A DNA stretch of 64,000 bases from VXNE01 sp965208745 (GTDB taxonomy: Bacteria; Pseudomonadota; Gammaproteobacteria; Pseudomonadales; Azotimanducaceae). Position numbers and translations under genes: made by a program. Positions 52,972 to 61,547 of the stretch are shown here, piece by piece. The first letter of the stretch is position 1, and each line of letters opens with the position of its first letter. The notes under the pieces were generated by a model. The model saw only the letters and a list, made by a program, of their open reading frames with translations, had not been told where the DNA came from and searched no databases. The stretch covers positions 806,001 through 870,000 of the forward strand of contig CBDBPN010000004.1 of assembly GCA_965208745.1 (NCBI GenBank), read 5' to 3'.

Positions 52972-54083
52972 CCCGCGAAGACGCCGTCCGCCGGCTCCAC
53001 GACCGTCCGGAGCGCGGGGTGTTCGCGGTTTCCGGGGGCGGCTCGCTATTGCTCTCCGACCTCATGTCCGTTCCGGGCGCCTCCGGAACGGTGATCTACG
53101 GGGCGGTTCCCTATGCACACGCGGCCCTCGCCGCGTTCATCGGCGCCGAGCCGGAGGCCGCCTGCAGCCCCGCCACCGCACGCGATCTGGCGATGCGCTG
53201 CTTCCTGCAGGCGACGGGACTCGACCCCGGACCGGACCGGTTCGGTTTCGCGGTGACGGCGAGTCTCGCGACGAACCGGCCCAAGAAGGGCGAGCACCGC
53301 GCGCACCTGGCGATGCAGACGTCGTCCGTCACCCACACGTGGTCGCTGTACCTGGAAAAGGGCGCGCGCACACGCGCGGACGAAGAACGCGTGCTCGCCG
53401 ACATGGCCTTCCATGCCCTGACCGCGGCCTGCGGCGTCACGAGCGCCGCCCCCGAACTGCTGGACGCCGAGCGCCTGGATGCCGATGTCGCATCCGGCGA
53501 CGCCGCGTGGCAGGAACTGCTTGCCGGCACCCGGCAGGTCGTCGGCGATCCCCGGCCCCGCGCGCTCTTTCCCGGCGCCTTCCACCCCCTGCACGACGGT
53601 CACCGCCGCATGGCGCGGGTCGCCGCCGCGCGCCTGGGCGTACCGGTCACCTTCGAGGTCTCCATCCACAACGTCGACAAGCCGCCGCTCAACTTTCACG
53701 ACCTGCGCGAACGGGCGGCGCAGTTCGATGCCGACGCGCTCTGCTTCACCAACACGGCCACCTTCGTGGAGAAGGCGCGCACGTTCGGCGACGTCACCTT
53801 CGTGGTGGGGGCGGACACGATGCGCCGCATCGCCGATCCGAAGTACTACCGCGGAGGCAACGTCTCCGACGCGCTCGACGAGATCGCGGACCGGGGATGC
53901 CACTTCCTCGCGTTCGGACGTCGCGACGGCGACCGGTTCGTCACGCTGGACGATCTCGACCTGCCGCCCGGCCTGCGCGAACTGTGCGAGGGCGTGAGCG
54001 AAGCGGAGTATCGGGTCGATGTCTCGTCGACGCAGATCCGGGCGCAGACTCGATCGACGACAGGGAGCAACACGCATGAGTAA
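52968..54083 (+). CDS. CinA-like/cytidylyltransferase fusion protein
   Basis: 371 residues. Residues 1-160 resemble the CinA C-terminal (nicotinamide-nucleotide amidase) fold: 'VSGGGSLLLSDLMSVPGASG', 'YGAVPYAHAAL' and 'FGFAVTASLATNRPKKGEHR'. Residues 190-360 are a nucleotidyltransferase: 'LFPGAFHPLHDGHRRMARVAA' over 195-215 with the H-x-G-H motif HDGH, 'VVGADTMRRI' and 'VSSTQIR' (the S-S-T-x-x-R motif). Together they could recycle pyridine nucleotides (deamidate NMN, then adenylylate NaMN). GTG start at 52968 within GTGA; ends inside the crotonase start (8-bp overlap). Confidence 0.82.
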   Translation: MTREDAVRRLHDRPERGVFAVSGGGSLLLSDLMSVPGASGTVIYGAVPYAHAALAAFIGAEPEAACSPATARDLAMRCFLQATGLDPGPDRFGFAVTASLATNRPKKGEHRAHLAMQTSSVTHTWSLYLEKGARTRADEERVLADMAFHALTAACGVTSAAPELLDAERLDADVASGDAAWQELLAGTRQVVGDPRPRALFPGAFHPLHDGHRRMARVAAARLGVPVTFEVSIHNVDKPPLNFHDLRERAAQFDADALCFTNTATFVEKARTFGDVTFVVGADTMRRIADPKYYRGGNVSDALDEIADRGCHFLAFGRRDGDRFVTLDDLDLPPGLRELCEGVSEAEYRVDVSSTQIRAQTRSTTGSNTHE

Positions 54084-54861
54084 CGACAACGGGACGGTCG
54101 CGACCGAGCGGGACGGGCAGGTGATGGTGATGACCGTCGACCGCGTCAAGAAGCGGAACAGCTTCACGCCGGGGATGTTCGACCAGCTTTCCGCCGCCCT
54201 CGGAGAACTCGACCGCGACCCGGACCTCTGGGTGGGGGTGCTGCAGTTCGCAGGTGACCACACCTCCGCGGGCCTCGACCTGCCGCGGTTCTTCGGTCCC
54301 GGCGCGGAGTCGCGCCGCGCACCAGACGCGGACGCCATCGACGTCTTCTCCATGAACAACCGCTGCAGCAAGCCCGTCGTCGTGGCCGTCCAGGGACTCG
54401 TCCTCACGATCGCGATCGAGATGATGCTCGGCTTCGACATCGTGATCGCGGCGGACGACTGCCGCTTCCGGCAACTCGAGCCCCGGCGCGGCCTCGCCGT
54501 CTTCGGCGGCGCGCACGTTCGCTACGTCGAGCGCGCCGGCTGGGGCAACGCGATGTACCACCTGCTCCGGGCGGACGAGTTCGACGCTGGGCGTGCGCGG
54601 GAACTCGGCCTGGTGCAGGAGGTCGTGCCGGCCGGCACGCAGCGCGAGCGCGCCCGGCAGGTCGCCGGCGAGATCTGCGAGTGCGCCCCGATCGCCGTGC
54701 AGGAGATCAAGCGCGCGGCGCTCGTCTACCTGAAGGACGGCGAGGATGCGGCGTTCGCCGAAATCCCCCGCATGCGCGAGCGCACACTTGGCACGGAGGA
54801 CGCGCGCGAGGGCATGATGTCGTTCGTGGAACGGCGTGAAGCCGTGTTCAAGGGTCGCTGA
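54076..54861 (+). CDS. Enoyl-CoA hydratase/isomerase family protein
   Basis: 261 residues of crotonase fold: 'VDRVKKRNSFTPGMFDQL', 'SAGLDLPRFF' and 'LTIAIEMMLGFDIVIAADD'. Both catalytic-type glutamates are present (IAIE and QLEP, 20 residues apart), yet the usual GGG before the first Glu is replaced by TIA, so activity is less certain than for the crotonase at 35699-36475. Family members act on acyl-CoA esters. Start ATG at 54076 overlaps the previous gene by 8 bases. It converges on the Fpg-type gene, 3 bp apart. Confidence 0.83.
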   Translation: MSNDNGTVATERDGQVMVMTVDRVKKRNSFTPGMFDQLSAALGELDRDPDLWVGVLQFAGDHTSAGLDLPRFFGPGAESRRAPDADAIDVFSMNNRCSKPVVVAVQGLVLTIAIEMMLGFDIVIAADDCRFRQLEPRRGLAVFGGAHVRYVERAGWGNAMYHLLRADEFDAGRARELGLVQEVVPAGTQRERARQVAGEICECAPIAVQEIKRAALVYLKDGEDAAFAEIPRMRERTLGTEDAREGMMSFVERREAVFKGR

Positions 54862-54864
54862 GGG

Positions 54865-55755
54865 TCAGTGTCCCTCGAGTTCCTCGATCCGCTTCGGCCA
54901 GGTGTCCTTCAGGAGCCGTGACAGCGACCGGTCCGCCAGGACCCGGCCCCCGGTCTGGCACCGCGCGCAGTAGTTGCTCTCGTTCTCCGCGTGGACGATG
55001 CGCTGGATCGGCGCGCCGCACACGGGGCACGGCTGGCGGTACTTGCCGTGGGCGGCCATCTCGTCGTGGACCGCCGTCACCTTGTCCGGGAACGCGTCCC
55101 CGGCCTTCCTCCGCAGGATCGCCACCCACTCGGTGAGGGTCTTGCGGCACGTCTCGAACAGGCGTTCCCCCTCCGCGTCGCTCACGTCCCGGGCACGCTT
55201 GAAGGGCGAGAGACCGGCGTAGAGGAGGATCTCGTCCGAGTAGGCGTTGCCGATGCCGGCGAAGATGCGCTGGTCGGTGAGGGTGCGCTTCAGCGTGTGC
55301 CGCGATCCCCGCAACCGCGCGAGGAACGTCCCAAGGTCGATCGTCAGCACTTCCAGACCGCCGGGGTCGAGTTCCGCCAGCGCGTTCTCGCCCCGGACGA
55401 GGCGCAGCGACGCGCGCTTCTTCTTGCTCGCCTCCGTGAACACGATCGTGCCCGAAGAGAAGTCGAAGGCGCCCAGCCCCACGCGTTTCGGCACCGCGCG
55501 CCCGGGCTCGTACCACCGCAGCCGTCCCGCGATCATCAGGTGGATCACGATGAAGAGGTCCTCTTCCAGCACCAGGACGAGCTGCTTTGCCACGCGCCGC
55601 GTGTCCGTCACGAGACGGTCCCGTACGTCCTCCACCGCGGGCGTGACCGAGCGCAGGACGAACGGGCTCGCCAGGCGGATGTCGAGGAGCCGCTCCCCGA
55701 CGACACGCCGCTCGAGATGCTCGAGGTAAACGGTGAGGTCCGGGAGTTCCGGCAT
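54865..55755 (-). CDS. Fpg/Nei family DNA glycosylase
   Basis: 296 residues. N-terminal 'PELPDLTVYLEHLE' carries the catalytic Pro2 and Glu3; 'SDEILLYAGLSPFKRA' forms the helix-two-turn-helix; a zinc finger C-x2-C...C-x2-C ('CPVCGAPIQRIVHAENES' and 'YCARCQTGGR') ends in the DNA-binding Arg. Repairs oxidised or otherwise damaged bases, then nicks the abasic site. Fpg-type proteins of about 270-290 residues are usual, so length fits. Faces the crotonase gene head to tail, 3 bp from its stop. Confidence 0.92.
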   Translation of the reverse strand: MPELPDLTVYLEHLERRVVGERLLDIRLASPFVLRSVTPAVEDVRDRLVTDTRRVAKQLVLVLEEDLFIVIHLMIAGRLRWYEPGRAVPKRVGLGAFDFSSGTIVFTEASKKKRASLRLVRGENALAELDPGGLEVLTIDLGTFLARLRGSRHTLKRTLTDQRIFAGIGNAYSDEILLYAGLSPFKRARDVSDAEGERLFETCRKTLTEWVAILRRKAGDAFPDKVTAVHDEMAAHGKYRQPCPVCGAPIQRIVHAENESNYCARCQTGGRVLADRSLSRLLKDTWPKRIEELEGH

Positions 55756-55795
55756 CGATCCGGCGCCCGCTACGGGCTCCGCCCGGACCCGGGCA

Positions 55796-56680
55796 TCACG
55801 GCGGCGCCATCCCCGGCTTCAGGGCCAGCACGTCCGTCCGCAGAAACGTGAGTACCCGCTCGGCGGCGTTGCCCAGCACCTTCGCGCCGACCCCGTGGCG
55901 TCCCACCGTGCCCATCACGACGAGTTGCGCGTGCAGCCGCTCGGCCTCGTCGGCGATGACGTGCTCGACGGCGCCCTCGTGGATGTGCAGGTTCTCCCTC
56001 GGGATGCCGTGTTCGTCGCACAGCCGGTCGGTCACCGGATGCATGTCCTCGGCGATCTTGCGGGCATGCGCCTCCCCGTCCATCAGGCCGAGTTCCGTCA
56101 GGATGTGGGGAACGTGGATCGCGTACACGAGGTGCAGCGGATGGCCGCCGGCGTCGGCGTAGCGTCGCGCCGTCTCGATGATGGCGGTGTTGAGTTCGCG
56201 TTTGCCGCGCGACCGCGTGTGCAGGTCCACGGCCGCCACGATCGAGCGGGTCGGCCACCACTGGTCCTCCGCCGCGATCATCACCGGCGCCGCCGCCTCC
56301 CGCAGCAGGTGCCAGTCCGTCGACGTATAGAGGAAGGACCCGGAGCGGTGGCCCTTCCTGATCACCGCGGCGTAGGGCTTGCGGGCACAGCGCGTGTCCA
56401 CCCACAGGTGCACGGACTTGTCCCACGCGACGGCGAGCTCGACCGCCACTTCCGGGGGCTTGAGCCGTTCGATCTCCGCGGTGACCTCCGCGCGGCGCTG
56501 CTCCGTCAGGTGGTGCCGCGCCTCGACGCGCTTCAGCCGGTCGTGGATGCTGCCGAGCGACTCGTAGCAGAAGGCGACCACGTCCGCGTCCCAGCCCATC
56601 CGCTCCGCCAGGGCGAGGCCCCGCGGCAGCGCGACGGGCTCCTCTCCGGCTCGATCCGCGACGATCAGTACCGACGTCAT
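55796..56680 (-). CDS. Tandem universal stress protein (UspA-type)
   Basis: 294 residues: two Usp domains, about 1-145 and 150-290. First: 'VLIVADRAGEEPVALPRGLALAERMGW', less conserved. Second: 'IVAAVDLHTRS' and the ATP-loop motif 'VMGTVGRHGVGAKVLGNAAERVL' (G-x2-G-x9-G-[ST]-like, with N-A instead of S), close to UspE. Cytosolic, usually nucleotide binding and stress-induced. ATG at 56680 with AGAGAGGACC as ribosome site. Lies between the Fpg-type gene and the MATE gene, all three on the minus strand. Confidence 0.86.
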   Translation of the reverse strand: MTSVLIVADRAGEEPVALPRGLALAERMGWDADVVAFCYESLGSIHDRLKRVEARHHLTEQRRAEVTAEIERLKPPEVAVELAVAWDKSVHLWVDTRCARKPYAAVIRKGHRSGSFLYTSTDWHLLREAAAPVMIAAEDQWWPTRSIVAAVDLHTRSRGKRELNTAIIETARRYADAGGHPLHLVYAIHVPHILTELGLMDGEAHARKIAEDMHPVTDRLCDEHGIPRENLHIHEGAVEHVIADEAERLHAQLVVMGTVGRHGVGAKVLGNAAERVLTFLRTDVLALKPGMAPP

Positions 56681-56736
56681 GGTCCTCTCTCCTTTTCGAC
56701 TAACTTGCCCCGTGGAGATGTTTGCGCCGCCGGCCG

Positions 56737-58110
56737 TCAACGCGCACCCAGCGCCAGGCCGGGCTCGAATCGCACCAGGGTCTTCCAGCGCCCCGACCGG
56801 AACCGCACCGACAGCATGGCGCTCTTGACCAGATACTCGCCGATCAGCGTGGCATAGACCCATACGACCGGCAAGCCAAGGAACGTGAAGAGCGCCGCGA
56901 GCGTGCAGCGCACGCCGATCAGGCCCACGAACGTCGCGACAAGAGGCGCCCGGGTGTCGCCGGCCCCGCGCAGGCTGCCGCCGACGGCGAACTCCACCGC
57001 GAGCAGCGGCATCATCGCCGCGAGCAGCCAGGTCATCTGCACCGTGTAGCGCACGGTCAGCGGCTCGTCGCCCAGGAAGAAGCGCGCCAGCGGTTCCGCG
57101 AACACGGCGACGACCGCGCCGATGCCCGTCATCGCAAGCATCGCGTAGCGCATCGAACGCCAGCCGCTCGCGCGCGCCGCGTCGAAGTCGTCGGCGCCCA
57201 GATGCTGGCCGACCAGCGTCGCTCCCGCGATGGAGAACCCGAAGCCGACGACCATGCACATCATCAGCAGGTTCGCCCCGACGCTGTACGCCGCGAACGC
57301 CTCCGTGCCGTAGTAGTTGCCGATCAGCATGAAGAAGGCGAAGAAGCCGACCTGGAACACCACCATCTCCGCCCCGGCCGGATAGCCGATGCGGACCAGC
57401 TCCCGGAGCCGCCTCCTGGTGAGCCAGGCCGCGGCGATGTACTTCACGACCAGGACCTGCCGATACCAGAGTCCGACCAGCACCAGGCCGCCCACCAGGA
57501 ACGACAGCCCCGCGGCCACCGCCGCCCCGCCGACGCCCATCCGCGGGAAGCCCCACTCCCCGAAGATGAACACGTACAGCAGCGGCACGTTGATCACGTT
57601 GACCCCCATCCCGACCCAAAGCGGCGTCCACGCGTCGCCGGCCGCCCGCAGCGCGGCGCCCAGGATGAAGTTGACGGCGAAGGCGACGTTGAACACCGAC
57701 AGCCAGCGGATGTTGTCCGCCGCCATCGCCACGGTTTCCTCGTCCAGTCCGAACACCGTCGCGAGCTGGTCCGCGAACAGGACCCCCGGCAGCGTCAGCG
57801 CCAGCCCGAACGCGCTTGCCAGCACCAGGCTCGCCATCGTCACCCGGCCGGCCTCGTCGTACTCCTCCGCGCCCCAGGCCCGCGCCACGAGCGCAGTCGT
57901 CCCCGCGCTGATCGCGATCATCACGGCCTGCAGCGCGAAGAACACGCGCTGCCCGGCGCCCACCGCCGCCACCGCCTGCGGCCCGAGTTCGCCGACGAAC
58001 TTGGTCTGCACCATCGCGACGACGGAGTAGAGCAGGTTCCCGAGGATCGACGGGAACGCGAGCTGGGCGATGCTCGGGCGTTCGGCGGGGTCGGTTCGGG
58101 TGAGCGTCAC
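56737..58110 (-). CDS. MATE family efflux transporter
   Basis: 457 residues, twelve membrane segments. 'AFPSILGNLLYSVVAMVQTKFVGELG' at the start and 'MVQTKFVG' are typical of MatE domains, and the two halves (about 20-190 and 240-410) repeat the same pattern. Exports cationic drugs or metabolites against Na+ or H+. GTG start at 58110 lies 13 bp after the stop of the DUF4143 ATPase gene, in the same direction. Confidence 0.9.
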   Translation of the reverse strand: MTLTRTDPAERPSIAQLAFPSILGNLLYSVVAMVQTKFVGELGPQAVAAVGAGQRVFFALQAVMIAISAGTTALVARAWGAEEYDEAGRVTMASLVLASAFGLALTLPGVLFADQLATVFGLDEETVAMAADNIRWLSVFNVAFAVNFILGAALRAAGDAWTPLWVGMGVNVINVPLLYVFIFGEWGFPRMGVGGAAVAAGLSFLVGGLVLVGLWYRQVLVVKYIAAAWLTRRRLRELVRIGYPAGAEMVVFQVGFFAFFMLIGNYYGTEAFAAYSVGANLLMMCMVVGFGFSIAGATLVGQHLGADDFDAARASGWRSMRYAMLAMTGIGAVVAVFAEPLARFFLGDEPLTVRYTVQMTWLLAAMMPLLAVEFAVGGSLRGAGDTRAPLVATFVGLIGVRCTLAALFTFLGLPVVWVYATLIGEYLVKSAMLSVRFRSGRWKTLVRFEPGLALGAR

Positions 58111-58123
58111 TGTCGGACCGCAC

Positions 58124-59554
58124 TCACGAGTCGATCAACCACGCGAGCACGCCAGTGGGAACGGCAATGGTCTCGGGATCGTCGAGATCGAGTTCCGAGC
58201 GCGTCGCCATGACGCCACGCCACCGGGACGCCCGGAGCGTCGCCGTATCGCGTCGCCACCTGCCATCGACGTACTTCGACTCGAACGCCAGTTCCGCGAA
58301 ACCCGGACCGACGAAATCGATCTCCCGCCTCGTTGCGGTGCGATGGTGCATCACGCGGTCGAAGGCGACGTAGGAACCCGGCGCCGCGCGCTCGGCGGCG
58401 CGCTGCAGTGCCACACCCAACTGCTGCTGCGACAGTCGGGCGAAATCCACGCCGACCGACTCATTGACGGCGACTATCCCCGGGTCAGCGTCCGCGAGTT
58501 GCGCGTAAACGGGATCGGTAAAGTAGAGTTTGGGCTGGGCTCGCAGCCGGGGTCGCAGGTCCGTCTCGCGATGGCAGGGCCACACGACGAAGGCCTCACG
58601 CAGATCGTCCAGCCGGTGCTTTGCCGCACCCTGGGAGACACCGATGTCATCCGCCAGGGAAGTCACGTTCAGGGGCGAGCAGAGACCGGCGCCGACGCGT
58701 CGCAGCAGGTCGACGGTCTGGGGACGCGACCAGTCCGCTCGCCGGAACGCATCGCCGTGGATCGCGTCGAGCAGGCTTGCGCGCAACGCTTGGGGTTCTG
58801 CGCGCGCCGAGAGGTAGCTGGCCACGGCTCCCGGGAAGCCGCCGACCTGCAGGTAGACTTCCCAGGCGCGGATCAAGGTGTCCAGCCAGGGCGCCAGGTC
58901 TCGGGCAAGCGCGCGGAGCCGGGGAGGCGAGAGTTCGGCAATCGCCAACGGTCCGTCGCCGATGGTGGGAGCGTCCGGGACCACCAGGGACACGAACGAC
59001 CGGAAGCCGATGGGCAGCAGCACCCGATCCGGCGCCTGCGCCGCGCCCCGACGGCCGGCCAGCGCCTTCGTCGCCGCCGTGAGGTCGACGGCCGACGAAC
59101 CCGTGAGCACCACGACATCCGCGCGGAAGCGGGGATCGTTGTCGCGCAGCCACTTCAGACGTTCCGGCCAGCCGTCCGTGATCCCCGTGATCTCGTCGAA
59201 GAACCAGAACCGGTTGCCGTCATCGAGCAACAGAGCGTCCGCGGCGTCCACGAGCAGCGGCAGGTCCCGGCTGCGCAGCCCGTCCACCGCCATGTGCGCA
59301 ATGCGCCGGGGCGCCACGCCGGAAGCGATCAGGTCCCGGATGGCATGCTTGACCGCCACCGTTTTCCCCACACGGCGCGGACCCCGAAGGACATACAGGC
59401 CCCCGGGGGTCAGGTCGCTCAGAACGCCGGCGCGGTAGTCGTAGGGCGCTTCCGCCGCTTCGCGCAGGTCAGGATCCCGGGTGTGCCAGCCAACGGGATC
59501 GCGCCACCACCGATTGGTGGCGGTGAGCAACTGTTGCGCTTCGCCGCGTCTCAT
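58124..59554 (-). CDS. AAA-type ATPase with DUF4143-like C-terminus
   Basis: 476 residues. Walker A 'RGPRRVGKTVAVKHAI' near residue 58, Walker B 'RFWFFDEITGI' near 115, sensor 'VVLTGSSAVDLT' near 150; the C-terminal third is a PD-(D/E)xK-like fold ('REIDFVGPGFAELAFESKYVDGR'). Such stand-alone ATPases are widespread in genomes and of unknown function. Its ribosome site is AAGGGGCG. The upstream 190-bp gap contains a 34-bp palindrome. A second, differently built DUF4143 ATPase is next upstream. Confidence 0.8.
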   Translation of the reverse strand: MRRGEAQQLLTATNRWWRDPVGWHTRDPDLREAAEAPYDYRAGVLSDLTPGGLYVLRGPRRVGKTVAVKHAIRDLIASGVAPRRIAHMAVDGLRSRDLPLLVDAADALLLDDGNRFWFFDEITGITDGWPERLKWLRDNDPRFRADVVVLTGSSAVDLTAATKALAGRRGAAQAPDRVLLPIGFRSFVSLVVPDAPTIGDGPLAIAELSPPRLRALARDLAPWLDTLIRAWEVYLQVGGFPGAVASYLSARAEPQALRASLLDAIHGDAFRRADWSRPQTVDLLRRVGAGLCSPLNVTSLADDIGVSQGAAKHRLDDLREAFVVWPCHRETDLRPRLRAQPKLYFTDPVYAQLADADPGIVAVNESVGVDFARLSQQQLGVALQRAAERAAPGSYVAFDRVMHHRTATRREIDFVGPGFAELAFESKYVDGRWRRDTATLRASRWRGVMATRSELDLDDPETIAVPTGVLAWLIDS

Positions 59555-59642
59555 TCGCGCCCCTTACCACCTCGACGCCGCCCGGTGCAGCCTTGGCGCC
59601 GCCCGAGCCCCGCCGGACCGTTTGCTGTGACATTTCCTTTCG

Positions 59643-59676
59643 ATGATGCGGAAATTGTATACATTATCGGCATCAT
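59643..59676. promoter_or_regulatory. 34-bp palindrome, possible regulator site
   Basis: ATGATGC (59643-59649) and GCATCAT (59670-59676) flank an AT-rich core with the 8-bp palindrome TGTATACA (59656-59663); the whole is symmetric about 59659.5. It lies 88 bp before the ATPase start at 59554 on the minus strand. TTGTATACAA-like cores are known sites of FCD/GntR-family regulators such as VanR. No such regulator is in the window. Confidence 0.5.
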
Positions 59677-59745
59677 TTAGAGGATTATGTACTCCCTACA
59701 CGGTCGAGGGGTCCGTGGACGGGTCGTAACGTGTGTCCGCCACGA

Positions 59746-60864
59746 TCACGCCAGCGTCCGGAGAAAGTCGATCGCCGGCATCGCCCGCACGCCCCCCGGC
59801 GTCACGAAGTCGCGCCGGCCGTCCAGCGCGAGCTGGATCGCCCGCGCGTCGGGGAAGCGCCGGCCCAGGTAGCGCAGTCCCCGGTCGATCGCCCGGTCGG
59901 CCAGCTTGCACTCGACGAGCAGCATCGGAGCCCGATCCTCCGTCACGACGAAGTCCACCTCCCGTCCGTCGACGTCCCGGAAGTACCGCAGCTCCACGTC
60001 GCGGCCCTCGGTGTCCTGCTGGAAATGCACCCACTTCAAAAGGTGGCACGCGACCAGGTTCTCGAAACGCGCCGCCGGGTCGCGGACGACGCACCAGTCG
60101 AAGTGATAGTGCTTGCGTTCCTGCTTGACCGCCCGGATGCGCGGCGCCCCGAACGGTGCCAACCGGAAGATGGCTAAGAGTCGTTCCAGGGTGTCCAGCC
60201 AGTTGGACGCGGTCCGGTGGGCGACCTCGAGATCCTCGCGCAGGGCGTTGATCGAAAGCGGCGACCCGACGAGATCGGGCAGCCGGAGCATCATTTCCTC
60301 CAGGCGCCCGAGATCGCGAATGCCCGTCAGCGCGTTCACGTCCTCCTCCAGCACCCGGGTGCGGTATTGGCGGGACCACCGGCGCGCCTCCACCTCGCTT
60401 CCGCCGAGCCACGGCTCCGGGAACCCGCCGAGGCGCAACAGGTCCGCAAGTCCCTCGGCGTCGGTAATGCCGGCCTCGGCCACCGAGAGCGGATGGAGCC
60501 GGAGCAGGTGATAGCGGCCCTGGAGGGAGTCGCCGCCGAAGCCGAAAAGATCCAGCCGCCCGCTACCGGTGACGAGGAGCTTCTGTCCCTCCCGGCGCGC
60601 GTCCCACAAACCCTTGAGGAAGCCCCGCCACCGGCGGTACTTGTGTATCTCGTCGAAGACCCACAGGTCGGCGGGCGGCAGCTCCCGCCGCAGGATGCGC
60701 TCGCGGTCGATGTCGACATCCCAGTTCAGGTATCCGTCAGTCGCCCCCGGCAGGCTCCGGGCGAGGGTGGTCTTGCCGACCTGGCGCGGCCCGGCGACGA
60801 ACACCATCTTGCGTTCGAGGTCGCGTTGGACTTGGGGGAACAGGTAGCGGGCGAGGGAAGCCAT
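59746..60864 (-). CDS. ATP-binding protein, AAA_14/DUF4143
   Basis: 372 residues. 'FVAGPRQVGKTTLARSL' (Walker A, about 22), 'LWVFDEIHKYRRW' (Walker B, about 65) and 'LLVTGSGRLDLF' (about 95) form an AAA_14 ATPase domain; the C-terminal half is DUF4143 with 'REVDFVVTEDRAPMLLVECKLADR', a PD-(D/E)xK-like core (D...E-x-K). Function unknown; often found singly in defence- or mobility-prone regions. Start ATG at 60864 lies 7 bases after a TATCTT box. The remnant at 22082-22367 belongs to the same broad family. Confidence 0.87.
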   Translation of the reverse strand: MASLARYLFPQVQRDLERKMVFVAGPRQVGKTTLARSLPGATDGYLNWDVDIDRERILRRELPPADLWVFDEIHKYRRWRGFLKGLWDARREGQKLLVTGSGRLDLFGFGGDSLQGRYHLLRLHPLSVAEAGITDAEGLADLLRLGGFPEPWLGGSEVEARRWSRQYRTRVLEEDVNALTGIRDLGRLEEMMLRLPDLVGSPLSINALREDLEVAHRTASNWLDTLERLLAIFRLAPFGAPRIRAVKQERKHYHFDWCVVRDPAARFENLVACHLLKWVHFQQDTEGRDVELRYFRDVDGREVDFVVTEDRAPMLLVECKLADRAIDRGLRYLGRRFPDARAIQLALDGRRDFVTPGGVRAMPAIDFLRTLA

Positions 60865-60871
60865 GCAGTGC

Positions 60872-60900
60872 AAGATACGAGAGTTTCCTACGTCATGCAA
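60872..60900 (-). promoter_or_regulatory. Promoter of the DUF4143 ATPase gene
   Basis: Minus strand: -35 TTGCAT (60895-60900, 4 of 6) and -10 TATCTT (60872-60877, 4 of 6), spacer 17 bases; ATG 7 bases after the -10. The upstream 60901-60942 is AT-rich and includes a run of seven T on this strand. Confidence 0.55.
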
Positions 60901-61082
60901 AAAAACTCGCGTGTATTTTGAATAGATATCGAATACGCCCGACTGCCCACACGGTTGCGAGCATCCGCGGAAACCGTCGCGAGGCCCGTCGAGCCATCGA
61001 GCAACGTTCGCGGTGACCGGTGCGGGGTCGCGCTGGTGTCCGATCGGTTTCGGGCGCTACCGCGCCGGTGCTTCCGGCGTCG

Positions 61083-61487
61083 TTAGTCTTGCCGCTCCGG
61101 GTTCAAGAGGGCGCGTTGTCGCTCGCTCAACTCGGCAAGTTCGAACAATTGGTCGTTGACTTCAACGTAACCGGCATCCCACAGGGCCCGGGCCCTGGCT
61201 CTCCGCGCGGCCGCGTCGGCGGCGGCTTCCGCCTTCCGCAACGCGCGCTGTAAGGGGGAGTCGAAGTACGCCTTCGTGATGGCCTCGATCAGGGCCGCCT
61301 GCCGGCCACGCGTGCCAGCGACGATCAAGCCAAACCGTGCTTCCTGCATGGCGGCGCTGCGCACGTCGTATACGGCCGCATCGTAGTAACGTGCGCGGTC
61401 GGCGTCCGTCAGCGTTCGCCAATATGCGTATTCGGTAGGGTCGACCTCGGATTGCCGGGCCCTCGCCAGCGTGTGTTTCCGTTCCAT
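61083..61487 (-). CDS. Unknown soluble protein
   Basis: 134 residues, highly charged and helical, with an Ala/Arg-rich central stretch near 85-110 ('AEAAADAAARRARARALWDA'). No membrane segment, signal or recognised motif. Start ATG at 61487 follows GGGAGGA; an upstream ATG at 61517 is possible. The gap 60943-61082 on its downstream side shows no gene. It lies 60 bp after the stop of the HNH endonuclease gene, in the same direction, so the two are probably co-transcribed. Confidence 0.5.
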   Translation of the reverse strand: MERKHTLARARQSEVDPTEYAYWRTLTDADRARYYDAAVYDVRSAAMQEARFGLIVAGTRGRQAALIEAITKAYFDSPLQRALRKAEAAADAAARRARARALWDAGYVEVNDQLFELAELSERQRALLNPERQD

Positions 61488-61547
61488 TCCTCCCTCGCGC
61501 AGCGTCGCGGCCACCACGATAACAAGCTCTGCCGGCGCCCCGCAGCC

